The notes under the pieces: model-generated
What the model was told of the DNA's origin: nothing
The model's database searches: none
Seen by the model: only the letters and a program-made list of their open reading frames with translations
Shown here: piece after piece, positions 53,076 to 63,729 of the stretch
How positions within the stretch are numbered: position 1 is the stretch's first letter
Layout: each line of letters starts with the position of its first letter
Assembly: GCA_936450465.1 (NCBI GenBank)
Contig: OW388289.1
Location: forward strand, 74,140,593 to 74,204,592
Direction: 5' to 3'
Length of the DNA stretch: 64,000 nucleotides
From: Gibbula magus
Lineage: Eukaryota > Mollusca > Gastropoda > Trochida > Trochidae
Program-made: the position numbers and the translations under genes

Positions 53076-53293
53076 TTGGAGGAGTAAAGGTTATGCTTTT
53101 GCACAAATTGCCACTTGAATTCCTCCTTCAACTGCGCCAAGTCGCCCCGCTGCTCGCGGCATGTCTTCACAGCCCGGTCGTATGACTTGTAGTCTTGAAA
53201 GAGTTTGAAGCGAAACGATACGTTTGTCCTCTTCAGTTCCTTGTATCCCTCTAGTCCTTCAACAGGAAACGGTTCTACATCACTGGTAGGGAA
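53068..53293 (-). CDS. C-type lectin-like gene, exon with N-terminal half of CTLD
   Basis: Reads DVEPFPVEGLEGYKELKRTN, then FRFKLFQDYKSYDRAVKTC, REQRGDLAQLKEEFKWQFV and QKHNLYSSNVL, ending in phase 1 at CCTTG|GTAAGT. The pattern (aromatic start, SY..A...C...G..LA.L, then a helix) is the first half of a C-type lectin domain with its first conserved cysteine. The start is uncertain: acceptor ctag|TTC gives 53,293 (phase 0) and ccag|T gives 53,282; an in-frame stop lies just before. The exon's last nine bases and the following donor are the seed sequence of the adjoining 27-kb array. If the donor is ignored, the frame reads about eleven more codons and hits TGA in the first array unit. The upstream part of the gene (signal peptide) is not identified. 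Confidence 0.9.
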
Positions 53294-53330
53294 CTAGCTT
53301 ACAGTGAGGCTGGAGTATTCGGGATTTTTG

Positions 53331-53412
53331 CGACAGAGTCCTTGTGATATGTAACAGAGTCTTTGTCATTTGTCACAGAGTATTTGCATTAGTGTACAGA
53401 GTTTTTGCAATG
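53331..53412. repeat. Short degenerate tandem repeat, about 21 bp x 4
   Basis: Four imperfect copies of a motif with ACAGAGT.TTTG follow each other just upstream (minus strand) of the lectin exon. Confidence 0.7.
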
Positions 53413-53959
53413 TGACATGATGAAATGAAAACAACATCTTTAGTTTCTGGTATTTTTTCTTATAATTTGCCACATCAAGACATGATGTTATCTTAAATTA
53501 TGTGTATTCTTTTTGACAAACAGATTTAATGCATAGCTTTTAATGAAATCCCAAACTATAATTAAAGTCATTTTCGTTAGAAATATGAGAAAATCAGTAA
53601 TAATAATCACTTACAACAATAGTATGATATAAAGTGAATATATTTTTCAAATAAGTAAAATTAATACGCAGCATGCATTGTTTATCAACATGTCATTGGC
53701 GAATACCTCATATCATTTCAATATCTGAACAAAATTAAATTCAGACACAAATACGAAGTATAAAACATACAATATATTACAAAAAGCCCTACTGACAAAG
53801 CATTTTTATACATTTACAAGAACGTGAACTCAGAAACAATTATTTCCAGAAATAGTTGACACTTATCATAATGCCAATGTTGTTGATACCGATGGTGTGA
53901 TAGAAGTATATGCTACATTTGTTTCTGTGTACCCTTAATTGTCATCTACACAAAGCCAG
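53413..53959. other. AT-rich spacer, nothing recognised
   Basis: No coding, RNA or repeat signal recognised on either strand. Confidence 0.6.
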
Positions 53960-54138
53960 AAAAAATTATTCCAAATTTTCAACAGTCAAACATACGATTT
54001 TGAACGTATGAGATGAATATCTAAAAACTTTCATTAATGACAGTATGATATTCGGTCAACCACACATGGAGTACTGAAACTGCTATTTCAAAGGGTTTTC
54101 TTTATACATAATGTGTGGTATTTAAGTTAAAATTTTAT

Positions 54139-54384
54139 GAAACATGGAAATCATGTTAGTACTAGAAGTTGTCGTCATAATGTTCCTTTTTGGACTTTAA
54201 AATAGATGACGCATCATCGTTCCATGATGTCATAAAACAAGCCAGAAAGCCATATTCCATGAAATCTCCTATCTCAACTGAATAGGGAGATTTCAACACG
54301 ACGATACCAATTTCTTTTTACAAATTAAGGTTTGATGGCTTTAAGAGACATGATGTACATGTAACTATGTTTCACTCGTATCTA
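54139..54384 (+). repeat. Dispersed repeat (same family as 15.0 kb)
   Basis: Diverged homologue of 15,029-15,300, in the same orientation; see that entry for shared anchors. Confidence 0.7.
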
Positions 54385-54945
54385 TCCAACTTGAATTAAA
54401 CTATCTTGCATTTTTGTTGGTATATAGCTTCTTTTTCCCTGGACGTAGCTTATTGTAAGGCTCTTGTAGTTTTGTTCAATATTTATAAATCGCGTCTCTA
54501 AAAGCACATATGACCTTTGTATTATGTATAGAAAGGTGATCGTTTTACAACGGCATGCTTTATTTTTTACTCTATGGCAATTGTTTTATTTTGCTCTGTG
54601 ATGCTAGATCTAATGAGAGGTCCAAACAAATAATATTCCCCGCTTTTGACAAATAAACTTTGATTTAAAGATATTCTATCCTTTTGTGACATATTTTTGG
54701 CAAGTGTGAAAATAGAAGTACGCTCGTATATAATGATAAATACCACAATGTCTGATAAGCTGTTTTGTTTATACCCTTACTTATAAGACACTATCACCAC
54801 CTCGCAATGCACCCATACATCAGGCATTCATCCATTTAGCATATAGTAGCTGTGGTCATTCAAATTTCGAAAATGTTTAATTCTCTGATGTCTTATTAAC
54901 GACGGACAGCGCAAAGGTCCGAGTGAAACTTAAACTTATGCTCAC

Positions 54946-55342
54946 CTGTAGAGTTGAAAGTGTTTCCCACTGTGAGACTGGTCTCTTCAGATATGATTCT
55001 GATCGAGTGTGAATCATTTCTCCTCCAATTTGCAGAACATTCTAAATTCAGCACGCGTTCTTGATTGCACTCTAACTGTTGCAACTGCATACATGCAGTG
55101 TCTACCTTATATGTCATTATTGATGTGTTCAGATAAGCAAATCCTGACAACCAAATTATAACTGTATACACCATTTGCTCATCCATACAGCTTTCTATGA
55201 TTTCTCCCGAACAGACTTCGCTCTTATTCAAATTGTGATTGCAGTTTAACGTGTCAGCTTTAAATGTCAACTGACTCGAACTCAGAGGAGTTGTGACAAG
55301 TCCTTCGTTTGGAGTGGGAGTTAAGTATCGTCTGCTGCTTTC
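54946..55342 (-). CDS. Orphan cysteine-rich exon with splice donor, copy A
   Basis: A minus-strand frame open from just after TAA (55,343-55,345) down to a strong donor, TCTACAG|GTGAGC (exon ends 54,946, phase 1). It encodes about 108 residues from TFKADTLNC to TFNST, with six cysteines and four N-glycosylation sequons (NKS, NTS, NDS, NST), suggesting an extracellular protein. The exon start is uncertain: AGs at gtcag|TTG (near 55,270) or ctgag|TTC are candidates. No domain is recognised. It lies upstream of, and in the same direction as, the lectin exons, but its phase does not match either acceptor of exon 53,293, so at least one more exon, or a different gene, is needed. The frame stays open past the donor to 54,896. 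Confidence 0.5.
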
Positions 55343-55590
55343 TTACGCTGTTTACCATACATATTGATCTATATTTTCTCGTTTGTGAATCCATGGTTAT
55401 GACGTCACTCTATTGTGTTAACAGTGGATTATTTTTAAGAATCTACTGGTCATTGACTAATCCAGTCAGGAGGGGTGTCAGGTTTTGACATTTTCGTAAC
55501 GGCTTACAAAGTAATTTGTTCAAGGATGATGTATTCTGTGTTGGTATATGTGATTAGAATCTTAAAATATCTGATAATTTTTTAATGTCT

Positions 55591-55649
55591 GATCCGGGAA
55601 TCGAACATGTAACCCTTCGTCTGTTACGCAGCGCCCTAACCTACTGCTG
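55591..55649 (-). mobile_element. tRNA-like SINE fragment, copy A
   Basis: The minus strand contains TGTTCGATTCCCGGATC (B-box/T-arm type), with TAGGTTAGGGCGCTGCGTAA about 30-40 bases before it (A-box/D-arm type). The stems are too degenerate for a functional tRNA, so I call it a SINE head or tRNA-related relic. Confidence 0.5.
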
Positions 55650-55970
55650 GTAATCATTTGATTGTTTGTCAGTAAGATCCCTGCATTCTAAACAAGACTG
55701 GTAAAGTGTGAAACGCGTGGGGATCGTGCTGAAACACATGAAATGCAGGAGTCCGGCTGTCAGTCAAATCGCTTTGCGTGGAAGATTTGAGCCATGCACG
55801 TGAAGTGGAAGAATCCATTTCATAAGGCTCGAAGCTACGTGTAACCATATCCGATGAATGGGCACCGAAATTTGCAAAATAATATTGTTTTGTTTACATA
55901 ATTGAAATGTATTGTCTATAATGCTAGATAATCACATATGTATGTTTCGTGACGTCATACATGGATTAAG

Positions 55971-56077
55971 ATGGAGAGTGCATTCGGAGCCGTGGATTCG
56001 TTAAAAATAATCAACACGCCCCTTCGGGGCTCGTTGATTATTTTTAACGAATCCACGGCTCCGAATGCATTCTCCAT
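55971..56077. repeat. 107-bp near-perfect hairpin, copy A
   Basis: Arms of 45 bases (55,971-56,015 and 56,033-56,077) are complementary with one mismatch. The 17-base centre (56,016-56,032) itself contains GCCCCTTCGGGGC. It may be a MITE or a structural element. Confidence 0.92.
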
Positions 56078-56540
56078 TACATATTCATGAAATTTACATA
56101 TGCCTTTTAGTTACATTCCTTGAAAACATTGTTTAATTCCTTTCTGGTACAAAGCATTGACAAGTCTTAAAATGACGTGAAATTTCTCTTCATTATAACA
56201 TGTACATTTAGTAACGTTTTTGATGCCAATGTTCATAATAATACTAGTTTTTATTAAATAATTAGATTAGCAAAACTGTGATCTCGATATACGAGTCGTC
56301 GTACATTGTTTATTTATATTCATAAATGAGTATTTTATCTCTTGCTAAGGACGACTGCATGCATACTAGATACCCAAGCTTAATTAAGATAACGAAATGG
56401 TTCTGTAGTTTTCTTGAAATTCTTAATTCAGTCAAATGTGTTTGGATATTTAGAAAAAAAAGGACAATAGATAGTGAAACTTAAAATGACTGTTCACAAC
56501 AATATCATAAAAGCATACTCTCAAACAAACAAACGATCTG

Positions 56541-58790
56541 TCAGGACTTACCAAACACCGTTACCCCTTTACAGCGAGTGTGGGTCTCTCAGGGCTTACC
56601 ATACATCGTTACCACTTTACATCGAGTGTTGATCTCTCGGGGCTTACCATACATCATTACCCCTTTAAGTGAGTGTGGATCTCTCAGGGCTTACCATACA
56701 TCGTTACCACTTTACATCGAGTGTTGATCTCTCGGGGCTAACCATACATCGTTACCCCTTTAAGTGAGTGTGGGTCTCTCAGGACTTACCATACATCGTT
56801 ACCACTTTACAGTGAGTGTGGGTCTCTCAGGGCTTACCATACATCGTTACCACTTTAAGTGAGTGTGGGTCTCTCAGGACTTACCAAACATCGTTACCAC
56901 TTTAAGTGAGTGTGGGTCTCTCAGGGCTTACCATACATCGTTACCACTTTAAGTGAGTGTGGGTCTCTCAGGACTTACCAAACATCGTTACCACTTTAAG
57001 TTAGTATGGGTCTCTCAGGGCTTACTATACATCGTTACCACTTTAAGTGAGTGTGGGTCTCTCAGGGCTTACCATACATCGTTACCACTTTAAGTGACTG
57101 TGGGTCTCTCAGGACTTACCAAACATCGTTACCACTTTAAGTTAGTGTGGGTCTCTCAGGGCTTACCATACATCGTTACCACTTTACAGTGAGTGTGGGT
57201 CACTCAGGGCTTACCATACATCGTTATCACTTTACAGCGAGTATGGGTCACTCATGGCTTACCAAACATCGTTACCCACTTTACAGCGAATGTGGGTCTC
57301 TCAGGGCTTACCATACATCGTTACCAATTTACATCGAGTGTTGATCTCTCGGGGCTTACCATACATCGTTACCACTTTACAGTGAGTGTGGGTCACTCAG
57401 GGCTTACCATACATCGTTATCACTTTACAGCGAGTATGGGTCACTCAGGGCTTACCAAACATCGTTACCCACTTTACAGTGAATGTGGGTCTCTCAGGGC
57501 TTACCAAACATCGTTACCCCTTTAAGTAGGTGTGGGTCTCTCAGGGCTTACCATACATCGTTACCACTTTACAGTGAGTGTGAGTCTCTCAGGGCTTACC
57601 ATACATAGTTACCACTTTAAGTGAGTGTGGGTCTCTCAGGACTTACCAAACATCGTTGCCACTTTAAGTTAGTGTGGGTCTCTCAGGGCTTACCATACAT
57701 CGTTACCACTTTACAGTGAGTGTGGGTCACTCAGGGCTTATCATACATCGTTACCACTTTACAGTGAGTGTGGGTCTCTCAGGGCTTACCATACATCGTT
57801 ACCACTTTACAGTGAGTGTGGGTCACTCAGGGCTTACCATACATCGTTACCACTTTAAGTGAGTGTGGGTCTCTCAGGGCTTACCATACATCGTTACCAC
57901 TTTAAGTGAGTGTGGGTCTCTCAGGGCTTACCATACATCGTTACCACTTTACAGTGAGTGTGGGTCACTCAGGGCTTACCATACATCGTTACCACTTTAA
58001 GTGAGTGTGGGTCTCTCAGGGCTTACCATACATCGTTACCACTTTACAGTGAGCGTGGGTCTCTCAGGGCTTATAATACATCGTTACCACTTTAAGTGAG
58101 TGTGGGTCTCTCAGGGCTTACCAAATATCGTTACCACTTTACAGCGAGTGTGGGTCACTCAGGGCTTACCATACATCGTTATCACTTTACAGCGAGTATT
58201 GGTCACTCAGGGCTTACCAAACATCGTTACCTTATTTCAGCGAGTGTGGGTCTCTCAGGGCTTACCATACATCGTTACCACTTTACATCGAGTGTTGGTC
58301 TCTCAGGGCTTACCAAACATCGTTACTCCTTTACAGCGAGTGTGGGTCACTCAGGCTTACCATACATCGTTACCGCATTTCAGCGAGTGTGAGTCTCTCA
58401 GGGCTAACCATACATTGTTACCTTATTTCAGCGAGTGTGGGTTTCTCAGGGCTTACCATACATCGTTACCACTTTACAGTGAGTGTGGGTCACTCAGGGC
58501 TTACCATACATCGTTACCACTTTAAATGAGTGTGGGTCTCTCAGGGCTTACCATACATCGTTACCACTTTACAGCGAGTGTGGGTCTCACAGGGCTTACC
58601 ATACATCGTTACCCCTTTACAGCGAGTGTGGGTCTCTCAGGGCTTACCATACATCGTTACCCCTTTACAGCGAGTGTTGGTCACTCAGGGTTTACCATAC
58701 ATCGTTACCGCATTTCAGCGAGTGTGAGTCTCTCACGGCTTACAATACATCGTTACCACTTTAAGTGAGTGTGGGTCTCTCAGGGCTTAC
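56541..58790. repeat. 47/48-bp minisatellite, copy A, about 47 units
   Basis: The unit contains GTCTCTCAGGGCTTACCATA and CATCGTTACCACTTTA. The linker alternates between AAGTGAGTGTGG (47 bp) and ACAGTGAGTGTGG or ACAGCGAGTGTGG (48 bp). On the minus strand each unit includes ATGTATG|GTAAGC, a splice-donor-like string. Open frames across it are by-products. Confidence 0.95.
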
Positions 58791-58971
58791 CAAAAAAATT
58801 ATTCCAAATTTTCAACAGTCAAACATACGATTTTGAACGTATGAGATGAATATCTAAAAACTTTCATTAATGACAGTATGATATTCGGTCAACCACACAT
58901 GGAGTACTGAAACTGCTATTTCAAAGGGTTTTCTTTATACATAATGTGTGGTATTTAAGTTAAAATTTTAT

Positions 58972-59217
58972 GAAACATGGAAATCATGTTAGTACTAGAA
59001 GTTGTCGTCATAATGTTCCTTTTTGGACTTTAAAATAGATGACGCATCATCGTTCCATGATGTCATAAAACAAGCCAGAAAGCCATATTCCATGAAATCT
59101 CCTATCTCAACTGAATAGGGAGATTTCAACACGACGATACCAATTTCTTTTTACAAATTAAGGTTTGATGGCTTTAAGAGACATGATGTACATGTAACTA
59201 TGTTTCACTCGTATCTA
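58972..59217 (+). repeat. Dispersed repeat, duplicate of 54.1 kb copy
   Basis: Carried along in the 4.83-kb duplication; same family as 15,029-15,300. Confidence 0.7.
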
Positions 59218-59778
59218 TCCAACTTGAATTAAACTATCTTGCATTTTTGTTGGTATATAGCTTCTTTTTCCCTGGACGTAGCTTATTGTAAGGCTCTTGT
59301 AGTTTTGTTCAATATTTATAAATCGCGTCTCTAAAAGCACATATGACCTTTGTATTATGTATAGAAAGGTGATCGTTTTACAACGGCGTGCTTTATTTTT
59401 TACTCTATGGCAATTGTTTTATTTTGCTCTGTGATGCTAGATCTAATGAGAGGTCCAAACAAATAATATTCCCCGCTTTTGACAAATAAACTTTGATTTA
59501 AAGATATTCTATCCTTTTGTGACATATTTTTGGCAAGTGTGAAAATAGAAGTACGCTCGTATATAATGATAAATACCACAATGTCTGATAAGCTGTTTTG
59601 TTTATACCCTTACTTATAAGACACTATCACCACCTCGCAATGCACCCATACATCAGGCATTCATCCATTTAGCATATAGTAGCTGTGGTCATTCAAATTT
59701 CGAAAATGTTTAATTCTCTGATGTCTTATTAACGACGGACAGCGCAAAGGTCCGAGTGAAACTTAAACTTATGCTCAC

Positions 59779-60175
59779 CTGTAGAGTTGAAAGTGTTTCC
59801 CACTGTGAGACTGGTCTCTTCAGATATGATTCTGATCGAGTGTGAATCATTTCTCCTCCAATTTGCAGAACATTCTAAATTCAGCACGCGTTCTTGATTG
59901 CACTCTAACTGTTGCAACTGCATACATGCAGTGTCTACCTTATATGTCATTATTGATGTGTTCAGATAAGCAAATCCTGACAACCAAATTATAACTGTAT
60001 ACACCATTTGCTCATCCATACAGCTTTCTATGATTTCTCCCGAACAGACTTCGCTCTTATTCAAATTGTGATTGCAGTTTAACGTGTCAGCTTTAAATGT
60101 CAACTGACTCGAACTCAGAGGAGTTGTGACAAGTCCTTCGTTTGGAGTGGGAGTTAAGTATCGTCTGCTGCTTTC
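59779..60175 (-). CDS. Orphan cysteine-rich exon with splice donor, copy B
   Basis: Duplicate of 54,946-55,342 with identical predicted protein and identical donor (TCTACAG|GTGAGC). If both copies are used, a transcript could contain the module twice. From donor phase alone that requires an acceptor that completes the phase-1 codon; I could not fix the acceptor. Confidence 0.5.
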
Positions 60176-60423
60176 TTACGCTGTTTACCATACATATTGA
60201 TCTATATTTTCTCGTTTGTGAATCCATGGTTATGACGTCACTCTATTGTGTTAACAGTGGATTATTTTTAAGAATCTACTGGTCATTGACTAATCCAGTC
60301 AGGAGGGGTGTCAGGTTTTGACATTTTCGTAACGGCTTACAAAGTAATTTGTTCAAGGATGATGTATTCTGTGTTGGTATATGTGATTAGAATCTTAAAA
60401 TATCTGATAATTTTTTAATGTCT

Positions 60424-60482
60424 GATCCGGGAATCGAACATGTAACCCTTCGTCTGTTACGCAGCGCCCTAACCTACTGCTG
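60424..60482 (-). mobile_element. tRNA-like SINE fragment, copy B
   Basis: Duplicate of 55,591-55,649. Confidence 0.5.
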
Positions 60483-60802
60483 GTAATCATTTGATTGTTT
60501 GTCAGTAAGATCCCTGCATTCTAAACAAGACTGGTAAAGTGTGAAACGCGTGGGGATCGTGCTGAAACACATGAAATGCAGGAGTCCGGCTGTCAGTCAA
60601 ATCGCTTTGCGTGGAAGATTTGAGCCATGCACGTGAAGTGGAAGAATCCATTTCATAAGGCTCGAAGCTACGTGTACCATATCCGATGAATGGGCACCGA
60701 AATTTGCAAAATAATATTGTTTTGTTTACATAATTGAAATGTATTGTCTATAATGCTAGATAATCACATATGTATGTTTCGTGACGTCATACATGGATTA
60801 AG

Positions 60803-60909
60803 ATGGAGAGTGCATTCGGAGCCGTGGATTCGTTAAAAATAATCAACACGCCCCTTCGGGGCTCGTTGATTATTTTTAACGAATCCACGGCTCCGAATGC
60901 ATTCTCCAT
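60803..60909. repeat. 107-bp near-perfect hairpin, copy B
   Basis: Duplicate of 55,971-56,077 with both arms intact. Confidence 0.92.
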
Positions 60910-61372
60910 TACATATTCATGAAATTTACATATGCCTTTTAGTTACATTCCTTGAAAACATTGTTTAATTCCTTTCTGGTACAAAGCATTGACAAGTCTT
61001 AAAATGACGTGAAATTTCTCTTCATTATAACATGTACATTTAGTAACGTTTTTGATGCCAATGTTCATAATAATACTAGTTTTTATTAAATAATTAGATT
61101 AGCAAAACTGTGATCTCGATATACGAGTCGTCGTACATTGTTTATTTATATTCATAAATGAGTATTTTATCTCTTGCTAAGGACGACTGCATGCATACTA
61201 GATACCCAAGCTTAATTAAGATAACGAAATGGTTCTGTAGTTTTCTTGAAATTCTTAATTCAGTCAAATGTGTTTGGATATTTAGAAAAAAAAGGACAAT
61301 AGATAGTGAAACTTAAAATGACTGTTCACAACAATATCATAAAAGCATACTCTCAAACAAACAAACGATCTG

Positions 61373-63729
61373 TCAGGACTTACCAAACACCGTTACCCCT
61401 TTACAGCGAGTGTGGGTCTCTCAGGGCTTACCATACATCGTTACCACTTTACATCGAGTGTTGATCTCTCGGGGCTTACCATACATCATTACCCCTTTAA
61501 GTGAGTGTGGATCTCTCAGGGCTTACCATACATCGTTACCACTTTACATCGAGTGTTGATCTCTCGGGGCTAACCATACATCGTTACCCCTTTAAGTGAG
61601 TGTGGGTCTCTCAGGACTTACCATACATAGTTACCACTTTACATCGAGTGTTGATCTCTCGGGGCTTACCATACATCGTTACCCCTTTAAGTGAGTGTGG
61701 GTCTCTCAGGGCTTACCATACATCGTTACCACTTTACAGTGAGTGTGGGTCTCTCAGGGCTTACCATACATCGTTACCACTTTAAGTGAGTGTGGGTCTC
61801 TCAGGACTTACCAAACATCGTTACCACTTTAAGTGAGTGTGGGTCTCTCAGGGCTTACCATACATCGTTACCACTTTAAGTGACTTAGGGTCTCTCAGGA
61901 CTTACCAAACATCGTTACCACTTTAAGTTAGTGTGGGTCTCTCGGGGCTTACCATACATCGTTACCACTTTACAGTGAGTGTGGGTCACTCAGGGCTTAC
62001 CATACATCGTTATCACTTTACAGCGAGTATGGGTCACTCAGGGCTTACCAAACATCGTTACCCACTTTACAGCGAATGTGGGTCTCTCAGGGCTTACCAT
62101 ACATCGTTACCAATTTACATCGAGTGTTGATCTCTCGGGGCTTACCATACATCGTTACCACTTTACAGTGACTGTGGGTCACTCAGGGCTTACCATACAT
62201 CGTTATCACTTTACAGCGAGTATTGGTCACTCAGGGCTTACCAAACATCGTTACCCACTTTACAGTGAATGTGGGTCTCTCAGGGCTTACCAAACATCGT
62301 TACCCCTTTAAGTAGGTGTGGGTCTCTCAGGGCTTACCATACATCGTTACCACTTTACAGTGAGTGTGGGTCACTCAGGGCTTATCATACATCGTTACCA
62401 CTTTACAGTGAGTGTGGGTCACTCAGGGCTTACCAAACATCGTTACCCACTTTACAGTGAATTTGGGTCTCTCAGGGCTTACCAAACATCGTTACCCCTT
62501 TAAGTAGGTGTGGGTCTCTCAGGGCTTACCATACATCGTTACCACTTTACAGTGAGTGTGGGTCTCTCAGGGCTTACCATACATCGTTACCACTTTAAGT
62601 GAGTGTGGGTCTCTCAGGGCTAACCATACATTGTTACCTTATTTCAGCGAGTGTGGGTCTCTCAGGGCTTACCATACATCGTTACCACTTTACAGTGAGT
62701 GTGGGTCTCTCAGGACTTACCAAACATCGTTACCACTTTAAGTGAGTGTGAGTCTCTCAGGGCTTACCAAACATAGTTACCACTTTACAGTGAGTGTGGG
62801 TCACTCAGGGCTTACCATACATCGTTACCACTTTAAGTGAGTGTGGGTCTCTCAGGGCTTACCATACATCGTTACCACTTTACAGTGAGCGTGGGTCTCT
62901 CAGGGCTTATAATACATCGTTACCACTTTAAGTGAGTGTGGGTCTCTCAGGGCTTACCAAATATCGTTACCACTTTACAGCGAGTGTGGGTCACTCAGGG
63001 CTTACCATACATCGTTACCCCTTTACAGCGAGTTTGGGTCTCTCAGGGCTTACCATACATCGTTACCTTATTTCAGCGAGTGTGGGTCTCTCAGGGCTTA
63101 CCATACATCGTTACCACTTTACATCGAGTGTTGGTCTCTCAGGGCTTACCAAACATCGTTACTCCTTTACAGCGAGTGTGGGTCACTCAGGCTTACCATA
63201 CATCGTTACCGCATTTCAGCGAGTGTGAGTCTCTCAGGGCTAACCATACATTGTTACCTTATTTCAGCGAGTGTGGGTTTCTCAGGGCTTACCATACATC
63301 GTTACCACTTTACAGTGAGTGTGGGTCACTCAGGGCTTACCATACATCGTTACCACTTTAAATGAGTGTGGGTCTCTCAGGGCTTACCATACATCGTTAC
63401 CACTTTACAGCGAGTGTGGGTCTCACAGGGCTTACCATACATCGTTACCCCTTTACAGCGAGTGTGGGTCTCTCAGGGCTTACCATACATCGTTACCCCT
63501 TTACAGCGAGTGTTGGTCACTCAGGGTTTACCATACATCGTTACCGCATTTCAGCGAGTGTGAGTCTCTCACGGCTTACAATACATCGTTACCACTTTAA
63601 GTGAGTGTGGGTCTCTCAGGGCTTACCAAACATCGTTACCACTTTACAGCGAGTGTGGGTCACTCAGGGCTTACCATACATCGTTACCCCTTTACAGCGA
63701 GTATGGGTCTCTCGGGGCTTACCATACAT
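61373..63729. repeat. 47/48-bp minisatellite, copy B, about 50 units
   Basis: Same unit family as 56,541-58,790. The first roughly 250 bases match copy A, then the order of variants differs until the last 0.7 kb, which matches again. This shows array turnover since the duplication. Confidence 0.95.

Larger units (their letters stand above)
25986..53085 (-). repeat. 27.1-kb minisatellite (43/44 bp) carrying copies of the lectin exon's splice donor
   Basis: About 620 units. On the + strand a unit contains CACTAACTTACCAAGGACAT, a G run of four to six, GAGTT(G/C)ACCAGAGT and AATAC. On the lectin sense strand this reads ATGTCCTTG|GTAAGTTAG, the same bases that end the upstream lectin exon and begin its intron (53,076 to 53,059). 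Units of 44 bp carry the intact donor GTAAGT. Units of 43 bp (aattacc) read GTAATT. Others read CTTC|GTAAGT (aacttacg). Intact units dominate at both ends (26.0-26.8 and about 42-53 kb), and 43-bp units dominate about 27.4-32.6 kb. Short open frames throughout are by-products. The array fills almost the whole 27,709-bp intron. Confidence 0.95.
53960..58792. repeat. 4.83-kb segmental duplication, copy A
   Basis: 53,960-58,790 is repeated from 58,793 on with an offset of 4,833 bp, falling to 4,832 after a one-base deletion near 60,677. In the 2.57-kb non-array part I noticed only one substitution (54,555 A against 59,388 G) besides that deletion. The junction at 58,786-58,798 joins an array unit (cttaccaaa) to the A run that opens the copy. 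The near identity implies a recent event, or an assembly duplication. Confidence 0.92.
58793..63729. repeat. 4.83-kb segmental duplication, copy B
   Basis: The second copy of 53,960-58,790. Its minisatellite part has been rearranged internally relative to copy A and is about 110 bp longer at the right end. Confidence 0.92.

Noticed and set aside
25986..53085. CRISPR-like repeat regularity
   Set aside because: There are no unique spacers between repeats, only tandem units, and the DNA is eukaryotic.
55591..55649. Functional tRNA gene
   Set aside because: T-arm and D-arm-like motifs are present but the stems do not pair well and no clear acceptor stem was found.
56541..63604. Frames reading SGLTIHRYHF or QGLPYIVT repeats
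   Set aside because: By-products of the 47/48-bp minisatellite.
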